From Pseudomonas guineae (GTDB taxonomy: Bacteria > Pseudomonadota > Gammaproteobacteria > Pseudomonadales > Pseudomonadaceae), in NCBI RefSeq assembly GCF_900113745.1, contig NZ_FOQL01000001.1, forward strand, positions 248,001 through 312,000: a stretch of DNA of 64,000 nucleotides, read 5' to 3'. The notes under the pieces are model-generated. The model made no database searches. It saw only the letters and a list, made by a program, of their open reading frames with translations, and had not been told where the DNA came from. Both the position numbers and the translations under genes were made by a program. Shown here in pieces: positions 29,228 to 38,476 of the stretch; positions within the stretch are counted from its first letter, which is position 1, and the number at the start of each line of letters is the position of its first letter.

Positions 29228-30682
29228 ATGGCTTGGCCGACCTTACGGATCATCGCGTTTATCAATGGTATTTTTCTCCTGACCTTGGCGATCAGCATGG
29301 CCGTTCCTATGTTGACGCTGGTGCTGTTTTCGCGACCTGACGAACTCAACGCCTTTCTCTGGTCGAGCCTAATCACCTTTGTCACCGGCGTCGCGCTGAT
29401 CGCCCAGGGGCGACCCAAGGATGTGCAATTACGCCCACGCGACATGTACCTGCTGACGGTATCCAGCTGGGTGCTGGTGGGTCTATTCGCCTCCCTGCCT
29501 TTTATGTTTTCCCTGCATCTAGGCATCACCGACGCAGTGTTTGAAAGCATGTCGGGCATCACTGCGACGGGGGCGACCGTGCTGAGCGGACTGGACAGCA
29601 TGTCGCCGGGCATTTTGATCTGGCGCTCGCTATTGCACTGGCTCGGTGGCATCGGTTTTATCGCCATGGCCGTGGCGATTTTGCCAATGCTGCGTATCGG
29701 TGGCATGCGCCTATTCCAGACCGAGTCCTCGGACCGTTCAGAAAAAATCATGCCGCGCTCGCACATGGTCGCCAAATACATGGTCGCGGCTTACGTGGGT
29801 ATCAGCTTGCTCGGCTGCCTGGCGCTGTGGATTGCAGGCATGGGCCTGTTCGATGCGATCAACCACACCATGTCCGCCATCGCCACCGGTGGGTTCTCCA
29901 CCTCAGACCAGTCGGTTGGCAAATGGACCGAGCCGGCCGTGCACTGGGTCACCATCGTGCTGATGATTCTCGGCAGCTTACCCTTCGTGCTGTTCGCTTC
30001 GATGCTGCGCGGCAACTACAAGGCCTTGATCAGGGACCAGCAGGTGCGCGGCTTCCTGGCTATTTTACTAACCACCTGGCTGCTGCTTGGCACCTGGTAC
30101 TACCTGAGCACTGAGCTGCACTGGCTCGAAGCCATTCGCCACGTGGCGTTCAACACCACCTCGATCATGACCACCACCGGCTTTGCCCTCGGTGACTACA
30201 CGCTTTGGGGCGGCTTTGCCGGCATGCTGTTTTTCTACTTGGGGTTTATTGGCGGCTGCTCAGGCTCGACCGCCGGCGGCCTGAAGATCTTCCGCTTTCA
30301 GGTGGCCTATGTGCTGCTCAGGGCCAACCTCCTTCAGCTGATTCACCCACGCGCAGTGATCAAGCAACAGTACAACCGTCATCACCTGGATGAGGACATT
30401 GTCCGCTCGATCCTGACCTTCTCATTCTTCTTCACCATCACCATCGCCGTGCTGGCCCTGGGCTTAACGCTCTGTGGCCTCGACTGGATCACCGCGCTCA
30501 GCGGCGCGGCCAGTACGGTGTCCGGTGTCGGCCCGGGCATGGGCCCGATCATCGGCCCGGCGGGTAACTTCTCCAGCTTACCGGACATGGCCAAGTGGCT
30601 GCTGACCTTCGGCATGCTGCTCGGCCGCCTGGAAATTCTCACCGTGCTGGTGCTGATGCTGCCGGCGTTCTGGCGACACTAA
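29228..30682 (+). CDS. trkH: TrkH-type potassium uptake channel subunit (copy 2)
   Basis: Also 484 residues and collinear with copy 1 without gaps that I can see. Filter loops are SGITATGAT, AIATGGFST, IMTTTGFAL and GVGPGMG, so all four selectivity glycines remain but the first and fourth loops differ from copy 1 (Thr to Ala, Asn to Gly). A 50-base stretch (30281-30330) is identical to copy 1 at 28743-28792, third positions included. This points to duplication followed by divergence and perhaps gene conversion. Confidence 0.93.
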   Translation: MAWPTLRIIAFINGIFLLTLAISMAVPMLTLVLFSRPDELNAFLWSSLITFVTGVALIAQGRPKDVQLRPRDMYLLTVSSWVLVGLFASLPFMFSLHLGITDAVFESMSGITATGATVLSGLDSMSPGILIWRSLLHWLGGIGFIAMAVAILPMLRIGGMRLFQTESSDRSEKIMPRSHMVAKYMVAAYVGISLLGCLALWIAGMGLFDAINHTMSAIATGGFSTSDQSVGKWTEPAVHWVTIVLMILGSLPFVLFASMLRGNYKALIRDQQVRGFLAILLTTWLLLGTWYYLSTELHWLEAIRHVAFNTTSIMTTTGFALGDYTLWGGFAGMLFFYLGFIGGCSGSTAGGLKIFRFQVAYVLLRANLLQLIHPRAVIKQQYNRHHLDEDIVRSILTFSFFFTITIAVLALGLTLCGLDWITALSGAASTVSGVGPGMGPIIGPAGNFSSLPDMAKWLLTFGMLLGRLEILTVLVLMLPAFWRH

Positions 30683-30698
30683 GAATGGCTGCGCGCGG

Positions 30699-31700
30699 TT
30701 ACAGGCGCGCGCGGTACTCGCCCGGAGTGGTGTCAAACCAGCGGCGGAAGGCACGGAAGAAGTTGCTCGGGTCAGAAAACCCCAGCAGGTAGGAAATTTC
30801 CAACAGGGTCAAATTGGCCTGGCCCAGGTACTGCCCGGCCAATTCGCGGCGCGTATCATCGAGCAGGTGCTGGTAGCTGTTACCTTCATCCTGTAAGCGT
30901 CGCTGCAAGGTGCGCTCGGACAACAGCAGTGCCTGCGCCACCGCTTCGCGTTTGGGTTCGCCTTGGGGCAGCAGTCGGCATAGCGCCTGGCGCACCTGAT
31001 GGGTCACCCGCGAACCGGAAAACCGCGCTAGGTAATCACCGGCAAAGCGATCATGCAACTGCGCCAATGCCTCATTGGCCGACGGCAGCGGTGCATCCAG
31101 ATCAGCCCGCTCAAACAGTAATGCATAGTGCTCAGCGTTAAATTTCAGCGGGCACTGGAACACCTCTTGATAAGGTTGCAGATTCTCAGGAGCCGCGCCC
31201 ATCAGGCTAACAAGTCGCGGACGCACTGTTTTACCAGTCAACCAACGGCAAAATGCCAATGAGTGCGCTAACGAGGCTTCGGCACTCTGCCGGGCCGACG
31301 GCAGACGGTCGCCGTGAATCGCCAGAACCAGCTCATAACCTTCGGCGGTCGGCCGGAAGCTAAGGTCGGCACCCTCGGCGATAATCCGCTGATAACGCAC
31401 TAGGCGAGCAAAACCTTCCTGCAGATTGCGGCTACTCATGACCGCATAACCCACCACATTGAACGCTGATGGTCGCTGGATCTTCGCCATATTCAAACCA
31501 ATGGCTGGGTTGCCCGAAGCCTGCACAGCCAGTTGCCAAAGACGGGTCATGCCATCCTGAGCAAAACGCGCATCAGCATCACTCAAGGCCGCATAGTCGA
31601 GGCCCAACTGGGTAAACAGGCTGCGGCAATCAACCCCGCCAAGCTCCAGGGCCGCGACAATGCCCGAGGCCCAGCTGGATGAAGTGGTACGTTCGCTCAT
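30699..31700 (-). CDS. AraC-family transcriptional regulator (Arabinose_bd-like N-terminus)
   Basis: 333 residues. The N-terminal ~200 residues belong to the ligand-binding type found in OruR/ArgR-like pseudomonad regulators (YVVMS-like region NVVGYAVMSSRNLQEGFARL). The C-terminal 100 residues hold the AraC double helix-turn-helix (VAQALLLSERTLQRRLQDEG and LTLLEISYLLGFSDPSNFFR). The ligand and target genes are not apparent; the nearest genes are the convergent trkH copy 2 and the divergent Mpo1-like gene. Confidence 0.9.
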   Translation of the reverse strand: MSERTTSSSWASGIVAALELGGVDCRSLFTQLGLDYAALSDADARFAQDGMTRLWQLAVQASGNPAIGLNMAKIQRPSAFNVVGYAVMSSRNLQEGFARLVRYQRIIAEGADLSFRPTAEGYELVLAIHGDRLPSARQSAEASLAHSLAFCRWLTGKTVRPRLVSLMGAAPENLQPYQEVFQCPLKFNAEHYALLFERADLDAPLPSANEALAQLHDRFAGDYLARFSGSRVTHQVRQALCRLLPQGEPKREAVAQALLLSERTLQRRLQDEGNSYQHLLDDTRRELAGQYLGQANLTLLEISYLLGFSDPSNFFRAFRRWFDTTPGEYRARL

Positions 31701-31843
31701 GGCTAGATCTGTTCTTATTCGGCTCTGGAGGGCAACGCAAGGATACTAAACTGGCACTGAATGTCAGTGGCCCAGTGCATCAGCCGACCTAGACTGCTGG
31801 TTAGCTGCCTAGGCGGCAAGCAGAACCATAACAGGAGACCCTC

Positions 31844-32161
31844 ATGAGCACTGATACCGACAGCCGCTTTAGTAGCTTCGCCGAGTTCTACCCCTATTAC
31901 CTGCAGGAACACAGCAACAGCACCTGCAGACGGCTCCACTTCGCCGGGACAACGCTCGTCCTGACAATTATTGCCTACGTGTTTGTCACCGGCACTCTAA
32001 GCCTGCTCATCGCGTTGCCATTTGTAGGGTATGGATTTGCCTGGGTAGGACACTTCTTCTTTGAACACAACAAACCAGCAACCTTCCGCTACCCACGCTG
32101 GTCGCTGATGGGCGATTTTGTAATGTTCAAAGACATGCTTATCGGGCGGGTCGCTTTTTAA
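31844..32161 (+). CDS. Mpo1-like (DUF962) membrane protein
   Basis: A 105-residue protein beginning with FSSFAEFYPYYLQEHSN and containing two hydrophobic helices, with conserved histidines in RLHFAGTT and GHFFFEHNKPATF. Yeast Mpo1 of this family is an iron-dependent dioxygenase in 2-hydroxy fatty acid degradation; bacterial members have no assigned role. A GGAGACC site precedes the ATG. It stands alone between the AraC regulator and the GntP permease. Confidence 0.85.
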   Translation: MSTDTDSRFSSFAEFYPYYLQEHSNSTCRRLHFAGTTLVLTIIAYVFVTGTLSLLIALPFVGYGFAWVGHFFFEHNKPATFRYPRWSLMGDFVMFKDMLIGRVAF

Positions 32162-32328
32162 GCCCGCTTAATTTGCCAGGGCCTTAGGTGACGTTTTAGT
32201 CGTCATGTCGTGGCTCAATGAGCCTGGACAACCTCCAGGCCGGTAAAAAAGCACTGTCCAACTTCTGCCAACTGCCGCGGCTGAACTGGCTACCCCGATC
32301 TGAGTGAGCCGTCACTTACTGGCTTGCC

Positions 32329-33705
32329 TTATGCAGCCAAACCGAGCGCACCGATGCAGACAAACACGGCAATGACAGGGATCAGCACCGTCACGACAAA
32401 GATGTCTTTGTAAGCTTGTTTATGGTTCAGCCCCATGATCATCAACATGGCAATCACCGCGCCGCAATGGGGCAGCGAATCCAGACCGCCGGCAGCGATG
32501 TTAGCGATACGGTGCAGGATTTCAGGCTCCACCCCCATTTCCAAGTACTTGGGCGCCAGGGTCTGCATGAAGATCTGCAGCCCGCCGGAGGATGAGCCGA
32601 CAATGCCTGAGACCACACTCACCGACGCGACAATGGACAACAGCGGCGGCAAATCCACGGCCAGCACCCACTGAACGAAATGGCTGAAGCCCACCGTCTG
32701 AGTGACGACGCTACCGAAGCCGATAACCGCAGCGGTATTGAGCAGCGGCATAATTGAGTCGTCAGCTCCCTGCCCAAGCAGCGCGAAGGTGTTTCGCCGC
32801 AACGCGGGGAACAGCACGATAGCCGTCAGCGTGGCGATGACCAGCGCCAGGCTAGGCCAGATGATAGGCTGGCTCTGGCTGAAGCTGAGTAACTGGCTGA
32901 GCATGCCACCACCCGCTCCCAGCCCACTGCTGAGCAGCAAACGGGGCAGCATAATGACCCCTAACACCACCACGATCGGCAGCAGCGCCATGCCCCAATG
33001 CGGTCCAGTGCCAGGGTCTCCTGCCATCTGCTCCATGCGTAAATCCTGAGCATTTTCCTCGAAACCTTCGCCCCGGGCCTGGGCGATGCGCCATTCACGC
33101 TGCATATACAGCATGCCTAGGGTAATCATCACCGCACTCGCTAGGAGTCCAACCCAGGCTCCGGCAAAAAGACTCGTGCCAAGGGCATTGGAGGCGATCA
33201 CGTTGTGGATCGACGGTGAGCCCGGCAATGCAGTCATGGTGAACGTACCTGAGCCCAGCGCACTCGCCGCACAAAATAGACGCTTGGGCAAATTGGCTTC
33301 GCGCATGAGCGTAATGCCCAGTGGGTACATGGTGAAAATCACCACAAACACGACCACTCCGCCGTATGTCAGCAAGGCACAGACCGCTACCGTGACCCAC
33401 AGCGTGCGTTGAATGCCCAAGGTACGGGTAATGGCCTGGGCGATACTGCTAGCCGCTTGGCTGGCGGCCATCACCTTGCCGAAGATCGCACCACAGAGAA
33501 ACAGTACGAAAAATTTGCCGGCGAAGCTGAAAGCGCCCAGCGGCCCTAGGGGAAAGTATTCGAGTAGCGTTTGCGGTATCGCCAGGTCGTTGGTCAGCGC
33601 AATCACCAGCGAACACAAAAGCGCGGCAATAAGAATGTTAATCCCGCGCAACGCCATCCAGATGAGTAATCCAAGCCCAACAAACAGCCCTAAGTTAGCC
33701 ACCAT
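32329..33705 (-). CDS. GntP-family permease
   Basis: A 458-residue polytopic membrane protein with about 12 hydrophobic segments. Motifs of the GntP/DctA-like anion:H+ symporter group include GKFFVLFLCGAIFGKVM, ASALGSGTFTMTALPGSP and GIVGSSSGGLQIFM, and a C-terminal AAGGLDSLPHCGAVIAML. Family substrates are gluconate and related organic acids. No catabolic gene is adjacent, so the substrate is not predicted. The upstream ~570 bases are non-coding. Confidence 0.85.
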   Translation of the reverse strand: MVANLGLFVGLGLLIWMALRGINILIAALLCSLVIALTNDLAIPQTLLEYFPLGPLGAFSFAGKFFVLFLCGAIFGKVMAASQAASSIAQAITRTLGIQRTLWVTVAVCALLTYGGVVVFVVIFTMYPLGITLMREANLPKRLFCAASALGSGTFTMTALPGSPSIHNVIASNALGTSLFAGAWVGLLASAVMITLGMLYMQREWRIAQARGEGFEENAQDLRMEQMAGDPGTGPHWGMALLPIVVVLGVIMLPRLLLSSGLGAGGGMLSQLLSFSQSQPIIWPSLALVIATLTAIVLFPALRRNTFALLGQGADDSIMPLLNTAAVIGFGSVVTQTVGFSHFVQWVLAVDLPPLLSIVASVSVVSGIVGSSSGGLQIFMQTLAPKYLEMGVEPEILHRIANIAAGGLDSLPHCGAVIAMLMIMGLNHKQAYKDIFVVTVLIPVIAVFVCIGALGLAA

Positions 33706-34165
33706 AAATCTACTTCCTTCTTGTTATAGGGCCACTGCATCGCAATAGCAGCGAATAAGCACACTGCGTTTATAGAGCAGGGTTAACGCAAAGGGTAGGA
33801 ATATACGGTTTCTTTCTGGCACGACCTGGCTTGCGCGTATACGTCATTTAGGTCACTCGAAACGACCAACTGTTCGCGTGCTATCGCCTGCCCTGACAGG
33901 GCTAAACCACGGTGAGCGGAATGATTTAGTGCTGATCAATCGCGCGCTATTAGCTGATATCTCGACTGGTTGGAGCGCGAGTTGAACCGACTAGGCACGG
34001 CCATAAAGACTCTGCAAAATCAGCGCCTATTCAGAATAGCCATCCGCCAACCAATACTTCTCTCGTTAATACGCAGCTCGGTGCTGCATTCAATGCGTTT
34101 AGGCCACATCTAGCTCTAGCAGGCCGACCGCTGTCACAGCCTGCGCAGCCTTTCGGTCGGTGCTC
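33706..34165. other. Long non-coding gap between gntP-type gene and cyaB
   Basis: No frame here has a coding signal that I can support. The part next to the permease should contain its promoter (a TATAAA on the minus strand near 33770 is the only candidate and lacks a good -35). Near cyaB a nested set of inverted repeats occurs: CCGACCG (34124-34130) with CGGTCGG (34154-34160), enclosing GCTG-TCA-CAGC (34130-34140) and CTGCGCAG (34141-34148). These stand just upstream of the cyaB -35. Confidence 0.5.
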
Positions 34166-34194
34166 TTGGCCGTTGCGGCGGGCTTGGTTATGAT
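34166..34194 (+). promoter_or_regulatory. Sigma70-type promoter for cyaB
   Basis: TTGGCC (34166-34171), a 17-base spacer and TATGAT (34189-34194). The predicted start near 34201 gives a leader of about 80 bases before the chosen ATG at 34282. An inverted-repeat cluster ends 5 bases upstream of the -35. Confidence 0.6.
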
Positions 34195-34281
34195 CCCTGA
34201 TTATATTTGCGCAGCCCACTCGGTGCGCCACCCAGGTACCCAGCAGAGGTACCAGACGAGCAGCAGGGATTGTTTCAACGG

Positions 34282-35670
34282 ATGAATGTCAAAAACGCCC
34301 AACGAATTTCCACCTTGCCAGCACCGCCGCTGCGCGAGTATTACTCTCGCGTACTGGCGTATATCGCCATTGCCGCCAGTATTGCCGCGGGTACTTATAC
34401 CCAGCATTTCGGCTATGACATTCTCTGGATGGTGCCCTACGCCCTGCTCTACCCACATTTGGCGCACCACCTGAGCCTGCGTTTCAAGCGTGAGCATCGG
34501 CAACACACCAACCTCAGCCTGCTGTTTATCGATGCGTTGCACTGTGGCGCCGTCATCACACTGCTGGGCTTTTCGGTTGTGCCGTCTTTGATGGCCCTGC
34601 TGATCATGAACTTCAGCGCCCTAGTAATCGGAGGCATGCGCTACCTCGGGCTGGCCTCTCTAATCGCCTTCAGCAGTGCAGTTTTCACCTTTGCCATGAC
34701 TAATGTCACAGCGGACTTTCACTCCCCGACACTGGTTGCGCTGGTCAGCATTGCCTTTACTACCTTGTATATCGGCATCACTGCTTATTTCGTGCATCAG
34801 CAGGGCCTGCGCCTGGCCCAGGTGCGCAGTGATATCAGCCGCGAGCAAGAGAAAGCGGCGCGCCTAGCGCGCAACCTGGCTAAATACCTGTCGCCACAAG
34901 TGTGGGAATCGATTTTCACCGGCAAAAAGAGCGTGCGCCTGGAAACCCAGCGTAAAAAGCTCACTGTGTTTTTCTCCGACATCAAGGGCTTTACCGAGCT
35001 GGCCGAAGAGCTGGAAGCCGAAGCCTTGACCGACCTACTCAACACCTACCTCAACGAAATGTCGAAGATCTGCCTGAAATACGGCGGCACCATCGACAAG
35101 TTTGTCGGCGACTGCGTGATGGTGTTCTTCGGCGACCCAAGCAGCAAAGGCGCAAAGAAAGATGCCGTGAATGCCGTGTCCATGGCCATCGCCATGCGTA
35201 AACATATGAAGGTGCTGCGCCAGCAATGGCGGGCCCAGGGTATTACCAAGCCGCTGGAGATCCGCATGGGCCTCAATACCGGCTACTGCACGGTGGGTAA
35301 CTTTGGTGCTGACACACGCATGGATTACACCATCATCGGCCGCGAAGTGAACCTGGCCAGCCGCCTGGAAAGTGCCGCTGAGTCGGGTGAAATTCTGATT
35401 TCCCACGAGACCTATTCGCTGATCAAGGACGTGATCATGTGCCGCGACAAGGGTCAGATCACTGTCAAAGGCTTTACTCGACCGGTGCAGATTTATCAGG
35501 TGGTGGACTTCCGCCGCGACCTGGGCGCAACGTCTAGCTACGTCGAACATGAGCTGCCGGGCTTTTCCATGTACCTGGATACCAATGGCATCCAGAACTT
35601 CGACAAGGAAAAGGTCATTCAAGCCCTAGGGCAGGCGGCAGATAAGCTGCGCGACAAGGTGATTATGTAA
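34282..35670 (+). CDS. cyaB: Class III adenylate cyclase with MASE2 membrane domain
   Basis: 462 residues, matching Pseudomonas CyaB. The first ~180 residues are the MASE2 sensor with about six membrane helices (YIAIAASIAAGTYTQHFG; VPSLMALLIMNFSALVIGG). The cyclase domain begins near 230, with metal-binding Asp in FFSDIKGFTELAEE and FVGDCVMVFFGDP and the MDYTIIGREVNLASRL segment. It makes cAMP, which in P. aeruginosa activates Vfr. The ATG at 34282 gives the family length; an upstream in-frame ATG would lie at the predicted transcript start. Its last 8 bases overlap the convergent glycosyltransferase gene. Confidence 0.93.
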   Translation: MNVKNAQRISTLPAPPLREYYSRVLAYIAIAASIAAGTYTQHFGYDILWMVPYALLYPHLAHHLSLRFKREHRQHTNLSLLFIDALHCGAVITLLGFSVVPSLMALLIMNFSALVIGGMRYLGLASLIAFSSAVFTFAMTNVTADFHSPTLVALVSIAFTTLYIGITAYFVHQQGLRLAQVRSDISREQEKAARLARNLAKYLSPQVWESIFTGKKSVRLETQRKKLTVFFSDIKGFTELAEELEAEALTDLLNTYLNEMSKICLKYGGTIDKFVGDCVMVFFGDPSSKGAKKDAVNAVSMAIAMRKHMKVLRQQWRAQGITKPLEIRMGLNTGYCTVGNFGADTRMDYTIIGREVNLASRLESAAESGEILISHETYSLIKDVIMCRDKGQITVKGFTRPVQIYQVVDFRRDLGATSSYVEHELPGFSMYLDTNGIQNFDKEKVIQALGQAADKLRDKVIM

Positions 35671-36694
35671 CGCTCACCTGTTCTGGTACGCACAGCTCAC
35701 CATCGATCAAGGGTTGCTGCGCCAGAAACTCCAGCGCCGACGCCCGCCATGATTGTCGGGTCGCCAGCACAGCGCAGCGAGCGCGATCCAAGTCCAAGGC
35801 CGCTAAACAGGCCGTGTGCAAGTCCTCATCCATGACCCCGCTGACGCCCGCCTGAAGCACATCCAGCGGCCCGGCCACCGGAAACGCCGCCACCGGCGTG
35901 CCACAGGCCAGGGCCTCAAGCATCACCAAACCATAGGTGTCGGTGCGCGAGGGGAACACCAATACGCTGGCGCTCTGAAAGGCTTCAGCCAGTGCCTGGC
36001 CATGCTGGTAACCGAGAAAGCGCACCTGCGGATAAGCCGCCTGCAGCGCCTCACGCTGTGGGCCGTCACCGACCACACGCTGTTCTCCCGGCAAATCGAG
36101 GGCCAGAAAGGCCTCAATATTTTTCTCCGGGGCAATCCGCCCAACATACAAAAATACCGGTTTTGCCGCACTCTGCGGCCTTACCGACGGCTGAAACAGC
36201 TGCGTATCAACGCCCTTGCGCCACAACAGCAGGCGCTTAAACCCCCAGCTGGCAAACGCCTCGCGCATGCGCTCGGTGGTGACCAATACCGCCTGACTAG
36301 GTCGGTGAAACGCCCGTAAAAAGGCATACCCCCAGCTCAGCGGTACCCAGGGCCAACGGGTGTGCACGTATTCGGGAAAGCGCGTATGGATCGCGCTAGA
36401 GAATGCCAAGCCACGCTTGACCAACCAACGCCGCGCGGCCCAACCCAGTGGGCCTTCGGTGGCCAAGTGCACGCAATCAGGCTGAAAGCCCCTAATGGCG
36501 GCGCCCACCCGCCAGAGATTCCACACCAGGGCAATCTCTGGATAACTAGGGCACGGCAGCGCACGAAAATCCGCCGGCGATAGCAATTTGACCTGATGTC
36601 CCAGGCCGCACAGCTCGCTAATCAGCGCCTGCAAGCTGGTGACAACGCCATTGACCTGCGGCGACCAGGCATCGGAGACAATCAGCATCCTCAC
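35663..36694 (-). CDS. Family 4 glycosyltransferase
   Basis: A 343-residue GT-B enzyme. N-terminal donor/acceptor fold SDAWSPQVNGVVTSL is the signature of the PimB/MgdA-like GT4 group; the C-terminal half has FLYVGRIAPEKNIEAF, VGDGPQREAL and the ExxxxxxxE-type FPSRTDTYGLVMLEALACGTPV. It likely transfers a sugar to a lipid or polysaccharide. It overlaps the start side of the metallophosphatase gene by 4 bases (ATGA), so the pair is coupled and may act on one envelope glycolipid; that is inference. Confidence 0.88.
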   Translation of the reverse strand: MRMLIVSDAWSPQVNGVVTSLQALISELCGLGHQVKLLSPADFRALPCPSYPEIALVWNLWRVGAAIRGFQPDCVHLATEGPLGWAARRWLVKRGLAFSSAIHTRFPEYVHTRWPWVPLSWGYAFLRAFHRPSQAVLVTTERMREAFASWGFKRLLLWRKGVDTQLFQPSVRPQSAAKPVFLYVGRIAPEKNIEAFLALDLPGEQRVVGDGPQREALQAAYPQVRFLGYQHGQALAEAFQSASVLVFPSRTDTYGLVMLEALACGTPVAAFPVAGPLDVLQAGVSGVMDEDLHTACLAALDLDRARCAVLATRQSWRASALEFLAQQPLIDGELCVPEQVSVT

Positions 36695-37509
36695 AGCGCC
36701 GGCTCTCCGGTAGCCACTGACGCAGCCTGGACCTGGCGCGCCTGGTCATCGGCCAGCCGATACAGTTCGATACTGCCATCCAGGTGTTCGATCAGCGCCG
36801 TGCAGGACTCCACCCAATCCCCGCAATTCATGTACTCCACTTCACCCATCGAGCGAATTTCGGCATGGTGAATGTGCCCGCAAATCACGCCATTGAAACC
36901 ACGTTTGGTGCACTCATGAACGATGGCTTGTTCAAAATCGCTGATAAAGCTCACCGCGGTCTTAACCTTGTGCTTGAGGTAAGCCGACAGCGACCAGTAG
37001 CCGTAACCATAGCGACAGCGCCAGTAATTCAACCAACGGTTGAGGGTTAGGGTGAATTCATAGGCCGAGTCACCGAGAAAGGCCAGCCAGCGGTGATAAC
37101 GAGTGATCACATCGAACTGATCGCCGTGAATCACCAACAGCCGGCGACCATCGGCGGTGATGTGTTCAGCCTCGTCGACCAGCTGGAGATTGCCGAGCAT
37201 CAGGCTCGAATAGCGGCGCAGGAATTCGTCATGGTTGCCCGTTACGTAAATCACCTCGGTGCCACGCTTGCTCATGGTCAGCAGGCGGCGGATCACGTTG
37301 CTGTGTGCCTGCGGCCAGTACACACCGCGGCGCAACTTCCAACCGTCGATGATGTCGCCGACCAGGTAGATCTTGTCGGTTTGATAGCGCTTGAGAAACG
37401 CTGCCAGGTGTTCGGCTTGGCAGTCCCGAGTCCCCAGGTGAACATCGGAAATCCACAGGGTACGGACACGTTGCTTGCGGCTGGGCTTGGCGAGCTGAGC
37501 GCTGGTCAT
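36691..37509 (-). CDS. LpxH-like metallophosphatase
   Basis: 272 residues with the calcineurin-like metal motifs WISDVHLGTRD, LVGDIIDGWKL, TGNHDEF, IHGDQFD and CGHIHHAE. The family resembles UDP-2,3-diacylglucosamine hydrolases (LpxH/LpxH2) but this subgroup, paired with a GT4 enzyme, is usually separate from the lipid A lpxH gene. The ATG at 37509 has GGAGG six bases upstream, so the 22 extra residues of the longest frame are excluded. Confidence 0.85.
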   Translation of the reverse strand: MTSAQLAKPSRKQRVRTLWISDVHLGTRDCQAEHLAAFLKRYQTDKIYLVGDIIDGWKLRRGVYWPQAHSNVIRRLLTMSKRGTEVIYVTGNHDEFLRRYSSLMLGNLQLVDEAEHITADGRRLLVIHGDQFDVITRYHRWLAFLGDSAYEFTLTLNRWLNYWRCRYGYGYWSLSAYLKHKVKTAVSFISDFEQAIVHECTKRGFNGVICGHIHHAEIRSMGEVEYMNCGDWVESCTALIEHLDGSIELYRLADDQARQVQAASVATGEPAL

Positions 37510-37641
37510 AGACGACCTCCGGCTGGGTTTGCTCGAGTCTGCGTAGCGCCGGTGAAGCAGCCATGACAAGCGCATGGCAGTTGAATGACAGACCGCTAGG
37601 CTGATCTGCGGGTAGACTTAGCGCCTGAAAAGGAGTCCAGC

Positions 37642-38394
37642 ATGTCCTCGCCGCTGTCGTTGCGTCATTACAGCCATGAACTACTCAGCCACAGCCATGA
37701 CTACGCGCAGCTGGTCTTTGGCCTGAGCGGCATACTGGAGTTCGAAGTTGCTGGGCGTGGCAGCCAAGTAAACCGACAGACGCTGGCCGTGGTGCCCAGC
37801 GATGCCCTGCACGCCTGCGGTAGCAAGCGCGGCAGCCATTGCCTGGTACTCGACGTACCTTGCGAGCGCTGGTTGCAACAACAACTGGGCAGCCACTTGG
37901 AGGCAACTCGCCGGTTGCTGGAAAAACCGGCGGCGGTCAGCCTCACCCCCGCGCAAAGCCAATTGGTCAATTGGCTGGCGGCCAGTGCGATCAATGATCC
38001 GGTGATTGCCCAGCAAGGCGCCGCACTGTTACTGGCCAGCCTGACCCACGCCGATACGCCGGTCCACGAAAGCAACGCCCTGCCACTGGCAGCGCTGGAT
38101 GCGCATATTGATCAGCATGCTGCACACCCGCTGCAGGTGGCTGATCTGGCGCGCCTGGCAGGCCTGTCAGCGGCTCGCTTTCATGTACGCTTTCTCAGTG
38201 AAACTGGGCAGACACCCATGGATTATGTGCGCAGCCGCCGCCTGCAGCTGGCGCGTCAACTTTTGCAAAGCAGCACCCTGGCCATTGCTGAAGTCGCCGC
38301 TCGCGTTGGTTACAGCTCACAAAGCGCCTTTACTGCCGCCCTCACCCGCCAGTTCGGTCTGGCTGCACGCGCCTTACGTGTACAGCGCGACTAG
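37642..38394 (+). CDS. AraC-family regulator with cupin-like N-terminus
   Basis: A 250-residue regulator. The first half carries a cupin motif (YSHELLSHSHDYAQLVFGLSG), and the C-terminal ~100 residues have two helix-turn-helices (LQVADLARLAGLSAARFHVR and LAIAEVAARVGYSSQSAFTA). A strong AAGGAG precedes the ATG. It is followed in the same direction by csaA and an EamA exporter; control of that exporter is plausible but unproven. Confidence 0.9.
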   Translation: MSSPLSLRHYSHELLSHSHDYAQLVFGLSGILEFEVAGRGSQVNRQTLAVVPSDALHACGSKRGSHCLVLDVPCERWLQQQLGSHLEATRRLLEKPAAVSLTPAQSQLVNWLAASAINDPVIAQQGAALLLASLTHADTPVHESNALPLAALDAHIDQHAAHPLQVADLARLAGLSAARFHVRFLSETGQTPMDYVRSRRLQLARQLLQSSTLAIAEVAARVGYSSQSAFTAALTRQFGLAARALRVQRD

Positions 38395-38476
38395 TGCGAC
38401 AAACGCCGCAAGTCCTGCGACAGACTTTTACCCGGCAGCCCCCTAGACTCCGCTGCTTAGACTGAGGAGCTGCGGC

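Noticed and set aside
33800..33860. TGGCAC...CTTGC resembling a sigma54 promoter upstream of the GntP-type gene
   Set aside because: The spacing between the two elements is 8 bases instead of 5, and the orientation is away from the permease, so it is not a usable -24/-12 pair.
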